Of a stretch of 64,000 nt of DNA, positions 60,460-64,000 are shown one piece after another. The DNA lies in NCBI GenBank assembly GCA_039033855.1, contig JBCCBV010000003.1, positions 62,001-126,000 on the forward strand. The letters are read 5' to 3'. The position numbers and the translations under genes are program-made. Position 1 is the first letter of the stretch. Each line of letters starts with the position of its first letter. The stretch is from JBCCBV01 sp039033855 (GTDB lineage: Bacteria > Planctomycetota > Phycisphaerae > Phycisphaerales > Phycisphaeraceae). The notes under the pieces are model-generated. The model saw only the letters and a program-made list of their open reading frames with translations. It was not told the origin of the DNA and ran no database searches.

Positions 60460-60750
60460 TTGACTGGCAGATTGATCGCAGCTTTATTTGCTTGTGCCAG
60501 CTTTGCTGGCGCGCTGATTTACGGGCAGGCCCGTGGCGGCGCCGCCAGCGACGTGATCGGCCGGGCGTTGATTGTTTTGGTTTGCTGCTACTTGGTCGGC
60601 CTTGTGGTCGGGCGTGTAGCGCAAGCGTGCGTGGTGGACCACGTTCGCAATTACGAACAAGCGAACCCGATTCCGCAAGAACCGGACCTGCTTTCGGCGG
60701 AGGCGGACGTGGCAGTGTCTGCCGAGCCGCCGTTGTCGCAGGCGGCGTGA
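60460..60750 (+). CDS. Small two-helix membrane protein between flhG and fliA
   Basis: 96 aa from TTG 60460 (GGAG at 8-nt spacing; GTG 60451 is the alternative). There are two hydrophobic helices, LIAALFACASFAGALIYG and ALIVLVCCYLVGLVVG, then a short acidic tail (EPDLLSAEADVAVSAEPPL). No family is recognised. It lies between flhG and fliA on the same strand and ends 93 bp before fliA, so a flagellar link is likely but unproved. Confidence 0.7.
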   Translation: MTGRLIAALFACASFAGALIYGQARGGAASDVIGRALIVLVCCYLVGLVVGRVAQACVVDHVRNYEQANPIPQEPDLLSAEADVAVSAEPPLSQAA

Positions 60751-60843
60751 ATCGGGCCGTGACCCCGTCGTGGGGTTGCGGGCAACGGATGGAGTGGCCG
60801 GACAAGGATGTCCGGCTTGAGCCCAGGTCAAGGAAGCGCGCTC

Positions 60844-61656
60844 ATGAGACGGACCCGCACCCCGCACAAGCCCACGCCCGAACAGCAAGAACGGATCAAG
60901 GGGGTTTGGCTTGTCTACAAGAAGTCGCCCAGCGAGCCGGTGCGCAACCAGTTGATGGAGTACTACCTCCCGCTGGTGCGTTACAACGCCGAGCGTGTGC
61001 ACGCCAAGCTGCCGGACGAGGTCGATGTGGAAGACCTGATGTCGGCCGGGGTGTTCGGGTTGATGGACGCCATCGACGCGTTCGACCTTGAGCGTGGCGT
61101 GAAGTTCGAGACGTATTGCGCCCCGCGTATCCGCGGCGCCATACTCGACGAACTACGTTCGATGGACTGGGTGCCTCGTCTGGTGCGCTCGCGCTCGAGC
61201 CAGGTGGATCAAGCACGCAAGAAGTTCGAGATGGAGCACGGCCGTAAGCCGACCGACGACGAGCTGTCGGACAAGATGGGCGTGGCCGGCGACGAGTTCA
61301 ACAAGATCAAGCGCGACGCCGGCGCCGTGGGCGTGGTGTCGCTTTCGCGCAAGTGGTTCGAGACCGACTCGAACAAAGACGTGCGCGAGATCGACGTGCT
61401 CCGCGACCCGCGCCAGTCCAATCCGCTGAAGGTGGTGCAGAAGCGCGACCTGAAAGACCTGGTGACCAAGGGCCTGTCGCGGGCCGAGCGGCTGATCATC
61501 ATCCTTTACTACTACGAGGAGATGACCATGAAAGAGATCGGCGTGACGCTGGACCTGTCGGAGTCGCGTGTGTCGCAGATGCACAGCTCGATCCTGGCCC
61601 GGCTCAAGGCGCAACTTCAGCACCGCTCGCGCGAGCTGCAAGTCGAATCGGCCTGA
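60844..61656 (+). CDS. fliA: Flagellar sigma factor FliA (sigma-28, WhiG type)
   Basis: The 270-aa sigma factor has region 2 (DLMSAGVFGLMDAIDAFD, ETYCAPRIRGAILDELRSMD), region 3 (KPTDDELSDKMGV) and region 4 (MKEIGVTLDLSESRVSQMHS) of the FliA/WhiG group. It should read late flagellar promoters of the TAAA-N15-GCCGATAA type. AAGGA lies before ATG 60844; an upstream in-frame ATG at 60808 is less well placed. No flgM was recognised nearby. Confidence 0.95.
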   Translation: MRRTRTPHKPTPEQQERIKGVWLVYKKSPSEPVRNQLMEYYLPLVRYNAERVHAKLPDEVDVEDLMSAGVFGLMDAIDAFDLERGVKFETYCAPRIRGAILDELRSMDWVPRLVRSRSSQVDQARKKFEMEHGRKPTDDELSDKMGVAGDEFNKIKRDAGAVGVVSLSRKWFETDSNKDVREIDVLRDPRQSNPLKVVQKRDLKDLVTKGLSRAERLIIILYYYEEMTMKEIGVTLDLSESRVSQMHSSILARLKAQLQHRSRELQVESA

Positions 61657-61725
61657 CGGGGAAGGCAAAGTGCGCAGACTCTTCGCTGAGCTGCGTTTGG
61701 TCTGGGCTGTTTCGCGGTTAGGGGG

Positions 61726-61770
61726 GCTTGCGTACGTTGCTCAAGTACGCAAGCGCCATTGCCATGGCGC
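61726..61770. other. Two overlapping perfect hairpins after fliA
   Basis: GCTTGCGTAC (61726-61735) and GTACGCAAGC (61745-61754) form a perfect 10-bp stem with a 9-base loop. GCGCCAT (61753-61759) and ATGGCGC (61764-61770) form a second 7-bp stem sharing two bases with the first, so the two may compete. No U tract follows. It may be a factor-assisted terminator or mRNA-stabilising structure between the convergent fliA and fmdB-type genes. Confidence 0.6.
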
Positions 61771-61860
61771 AGACAAACGCCTGCCCCAGGTGCCGGGCCG
61801 TGGGACGCGGTTGAAGTTGCGCATCCTCGCAAGCGCGTTTGCGTGAGAGTCGGCTTGGGC

Positions 61861-62106
61861 TCAGCCCATGCCGCAGGCGCCGCCGTTCATGCCGGCCGCG
61901 GCGCAGGGGCACCCGCCGGGTCCGCAGGACGCGGGGATGGCTTGCGGGCGAGGGGCGTCGGCCTTGGCCATGAACACGCTGTTGACCCGCCGGGTCTGCG
62001 TGGACCCGCAGGCTTGGCAAGCGGTTTGGGCGTCTGCGTCGGCCATGCGGTGGAGCGCTTCGGTCAGGGCCTGGCAGTCGTCGCAGCGGTATTCGTAGAG
62101 GGGCAT
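61861..62106 (-). CDS. FmdB family zinc-ribbon protein
   Basis: 81 aa with the family start MPLYEYRCDDCQALTEALH and two CxxC knuckles (CDDC, CQAC) forming a zinc ribbon. A Cys/Gly-rich tail (CGPGGCPCAAAGMNGGACGMG) follows, common in this family. Function is unknown; it was named from a formamidase regulator. AAAAGG precedes the ATG. Confidence 0.92.
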   Translation of the reverse strand: MPLYEYRCDDCQALTEALHRMADADAQTACQACGSTQTRRVNSVFMAKADAPRPQAIPASCGPGGCPCAAAGMNGGACGMG

Positions 62107-62142
62107 GGCGTGGCCTTTTGAGGATGCGCGGGGAATGCGGAA

Positions 62143-62850
62143 TCAGGGTCGCAGGTTGCCGCGGTCGATGCGTTCGGTCATCGAGGTGGGCAGCAGGTAG
62201 TTGGCGCCACGGTAGGCGTGGACCCGGCCGGACACCAGGAACACGGCTTGTTCGCCTCGGCGGTGGGTCAGGTCTTCCATCGTTTCGAGCAGCCGGCAGG
62301 GCATGAGGATCATGGCCGCTTCGGGGGCGTCGGGGTCGTCGGCCTCGAAGACGAACAGCGACGCCGAGCCGTCGGACGCGCGGGCCATGCGTCCGGCCCG
62401 TTCGACGATAAAGGCGCCTTCGCGCAGCAGTTTGGGCGGGTCTTGACCCGGCGCAACGCCGAGGATGCGGGGATCGATGTCGGGCGCCAGGTCGGGGGGC
62501 GGCCCGCCGACGGCGCTGGGCATCGCGGCGGGCGCGGGGGCCGGGGCGACCAGGGGCGGGCGGTCGGCTTCGCCCAAAAGATCGGCCAGGAGTTCATCCG
62601 CGTCGGGCGCGCCCGGCGGGGTGTCGGACGCCGACAGCGGGTCGGCGGGTTGGGTGGCCGGGGCGTCGGCGCTGGTTTCGGAGGGGGAGGTTTCTTCGGA
62701 GGACGAGGTGGCTTCGCCGGCGGGCGGCGGCTCGACGGCGTCTTGCGCGCGGGCCGGGCCGTGGGCGAAGGCACAGCCCATGGCGGCGGCCAAAGCAAGC
62801 GCTGCGCCCAGTGGCTGGCGATCCGATCGTGGGGAAGAAGGCTGAGGCAT
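62143..62850 (-). CDS. Exported protein of unknown function
   Basis: The 235-aa product has an N-terminal export segment (GAALALAAAMGCAFAHGPARA), a disordered acidic Ser/Pro/Thr/Glu part (37-110) and a conserved-looking domain from about 125 (DPRILGVAPGQDPPKLLREG, ASLFVFEADDPDAPEAAMIL, LVSGRVHAYRGANYLLPTSM). This recalls planctomycete envelope proteins of unknown role. Start ATG 62850, 15 bp after the stop that the upstream lipoprotein would have in its corrected frame. Confidence 0.75.
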   Translation of the reverse strand: MPQPSSPRSDRQPLGAALALAAAMGCAFAHGPARAQDAVEPPPAGEATSSSEETSPSETSADAPATQPADPLSASDTPPGAPDADELLADLLGEADRPPLVAPAPAPAAMPSAVGGPPPDLAPDIDPRILGVAPGQDPPKLLREGAFIVERAGRMARASDGSASLFVFEADDPDAPEAAMILMPCRLLETMEDLTHRRGEQAVFLVSGRVHAYRGANYLLPTSMTERIDRGNLRP

Positions 62851-62931
62851 ACAGGGGTTGTCGGTTACTCGGCGGCCTCGGCTTGGCTCAGGGCGTCGCC
62901 GGGCTCGAGATCGTCTGTGTCGGTGGCGGCG

Positions 62932-63540
62932 TCATCCGCTTGTTCCTCGGCTTCGGCGCCGTCGGGCATGGTGGCGGGGGCCGTCTGCGGCGGGTTCCGG
63001 GGCGGGTTGGGGGGCGAGGTCGAACTCGGGCCGGGTCGGGGCGTCGACCTGGATGCGCCGGGGGCGGACCATGTCGGTGCGCCAGCCGCCGAAGGGGTTC
63101 CAGACGAGGTTGACGTCGACGAGTTCCCAGCCGAACACGCCGCTGGGTCGGACGACTTCGACCTGAGCCTCGGTGCCGCGGACCCGGATCGAGCGGATGG
63201 CGAACAGCGGCAAGCCTTCGGGCGAGTTGGCGGTCGGGGTGATGGCGGCCGGGCCGAGGTCGCGGGCGACGATGCGGTAGGTCTTGAAGTTGGCGTTGCT
63301 GGCCAGGACAAACTCGTAGCTCGGCGGGGCGCCCGAATCCTCGGCGACCGAGGCGATCGCTTTGGTGGAGAGCTCGCGCGCGGTGCTGAGGTTGGCCGAG
63401 CTGAGTGCGAGCAGGTCGCCTTCATCCGACGGGATGTTCAGGTACGCGGGCGGCCCGCAGGCGACCAGCGCAAACGGCAGGGCCAAGGCAAGCGCCAGCA
63501 CGGACAGGCCGTGGGCGACGACGGGGCGGGTGCGATTCAT
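62932..63540 (-). CDS. Putative lipoprotein with probable C-terminal frameshift
   Basis: 202 aa as read. The signal ends in a lipobox LVAC (LPFALVACGPP), so the mature protein is lipidated and should sit in a membrane facing the periplasm. The middle is beta-rich (TYRIVARDLGPAAITPTANS, TEAQVEVVRPSGVFGWELVD); no known domain. The last 14 residues (RHHARRRRSRGTSG) look like a wrong frame. The +1 frame continues as ATMPDGAEAEEQADD...SQAEAAE to a stop at 62865. A run of six G on the plus strand (63009-63014) is the likely slip site. The start has the leaderless layout. Confidence 0.75.
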   Translation of the reverse strand: MNRTRPVVAHGLSVLALALALPFALVACGPPAYLNIPSDEGDLLALSSANLSTARELSTKAIASVAEDSGAPPSYEFVLASNANFKTYRIVARDLGPAAITPTANSPEGLPLFAIRSIRVRGTEAQVEVVRPSGVFGWELVDVNLVWNPFGGWRTDMVRPRRIQVDAPTRPEFDLAPQPAPEPAADGPRHHARRRRSRGTSG

Positions 63541-63546
63541 CGTGCC

Positions 63547-63552
63547 AGTTTA
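63547..63552 (-). promoter_or_regulatory. -10 box of the leaderless lipoprotein gene
   Basis: TAAACT on the minus strand, then GGCACG, then the ATG at 63540. Confidence 0.5.
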
Positions 63553-63602
63553 GCCCGGGCGGGCGTCGGTGCTCGGGGGCGGTTGGGCCGGTGCGGATCG
63601 GT

Positions 63603-64000
63603 TTAGAACAGCGGGGCCCGGCCGTCGGCGCGGCGCCAGGCGGAGAGCTGGCCGAGGTGCATCGCGGTGTGCCCGGTCATCGAAAAAGCCAGGAACTCGC
63701 GGTACGTCGGCAGCTGCGCGCCCATCGGGCCGGTGGTGGGCTTGTCGAGCAGGGCGTCGTCGGCGGTGGAGACGGCGTGGATCAAACGCTCGTTGGCGGC
63801 GTGCCAGGCCTCGATTAACTCTTGCTTGTCGGGGTAGTCGCTGGGGTTGGCGGTGATCTTGGAAGCGAAGCCGAAGCGCTCTTTCCAATGGCCGAGTTCG
63901 GGCGTGCCGCCGGCGTACTGGCTGTGGCCGTCGGCGGCGATGGCCAGGTGGCCCACGATCCATGCGGGATGGTTCAGGCCCGGAACGGGTTGACGGCACA
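63603..64000 (-). CDS. DinB-superfamily protein, 5' end cut by the window
   Basis: At least 132 residues; the frame is open to the edge and reads RQPVPGLNHPAWIVGHLAIAA at the start of the visible part, so the true start is outside. The DinB/YfiT four-helix-bundle metal ligands are visible: His in HPAWIVGHL and the C-terminal HTAMHLGQLSAWRR. These are metal-dependent transferases, often using bacillithiol or other thiols; the substrate is unknown. The GTG at 63956 is internal. Confidence 0.85.
   Translation of the reverse strand, partial: CRQPVPGLNHPAWIVGHLAIAADGHSQYAGGTPELGHWKERFGFASKITANPSDYPDKQELIEAWHAANERLIHAVSTADDALLDKPTTGPMGAQLPTYREFLAFSMTGHTAMHLGQLSAWRRADGRAPLF

Noticed and set aside
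1..64000. CRISPR arrays, insertion sequences, prophage, rRNA
   Set aside because: No regularly spaced repeats, transposase or integrase motifs, or rRNA sequence were seen while reading both strands.

Overview
The window is high-GC, almost fully coding bacterial chromosome. It most likely comes from a planctomycete of the Phycisphaerae type. The reasons are a PEP-CTERM plus dockerin-like secreted protein, a lone FTLIELLVVIAI pseudopilin, a Minf_1886-type gene and the flagellar gene order. This placement is inferred from gene content, not from a marker gene.

Left part (1-29.6 kb): housekeeping genes in short, often divergent units. The minus-strand pair nusA-infB is cut by the window edge. Upstream of nusA lies about 800 bp without a protein gene. 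On the minus strand it holds a complete transcription unit for an unrecognised structured RNA: a TTGACA/TAGGCT promoter, many hairpins, a 14-codon ORF with a ribosome binding site, and a 12-bp terminator stem followed by six U. Then come fusA, a beta-helix protein, a pseudopilin, tRNA-Arg(CCU), DNA polymerase IV, a zincless MutM, fumC, a secreted cyclophilin, an MntA/HepT module with a broken hepT, a cytoplasmic cyclophilin, a glycosyltransferase, DUF2237, a queA-tatC-ceramidase operon, an anchored thermonuclease, an AI-2E transporter, yhhQ, a 5-formyl-THF cyclo-ligase, an aromatic aminotransferase and prfB. At least ten genes here and at the right edge share a start layout: a TANNNT -10 box only 6-7 nt before the start codon and no Shine-Dalgarno. 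This points to leaderless mRNAs.

Central part (29.7-61.7 kb): a TPR membrane protein, then a nearly uninterrupted flagellar cluster on the plus strand. Its order is FlgN-like chaperone, cytoplasmic NtrB-type kinase, GAFTGA-bearing NtrC-type regulator, flgB flgC fliE fliF fliG fliH fliI fliJ, a MotE-like gene, fliK flgD, a small unknown gene, flgE flbD motA motB fliL fliN fliO fliP fliQ fliR flhB flhA flhF flhG, a small membrane protein, and fliA. This builds the rod base, MS ring, switch, export gate, ATPase complex, hook, stator, placement GTPases and the late sigma factor. fliM is missing from its usual place between fliL and fliN. Filament, cap and distal-rod genes must be elsewhere. Sigma-28-like -10 elements (xCCGATAA) precede the FlgN-like gene, motA and flhA. 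Several gaps carry a degenerate CTGA-rich element.

Right edge (61.7-64 kb): tandem hairpins after fliA, then minus-strand genes for an FmdB zinc ribbon, an unknown exported protein, a lipoprotein with a probable C-terminal frameshift, and a DinB-family protein cut by the window edge.
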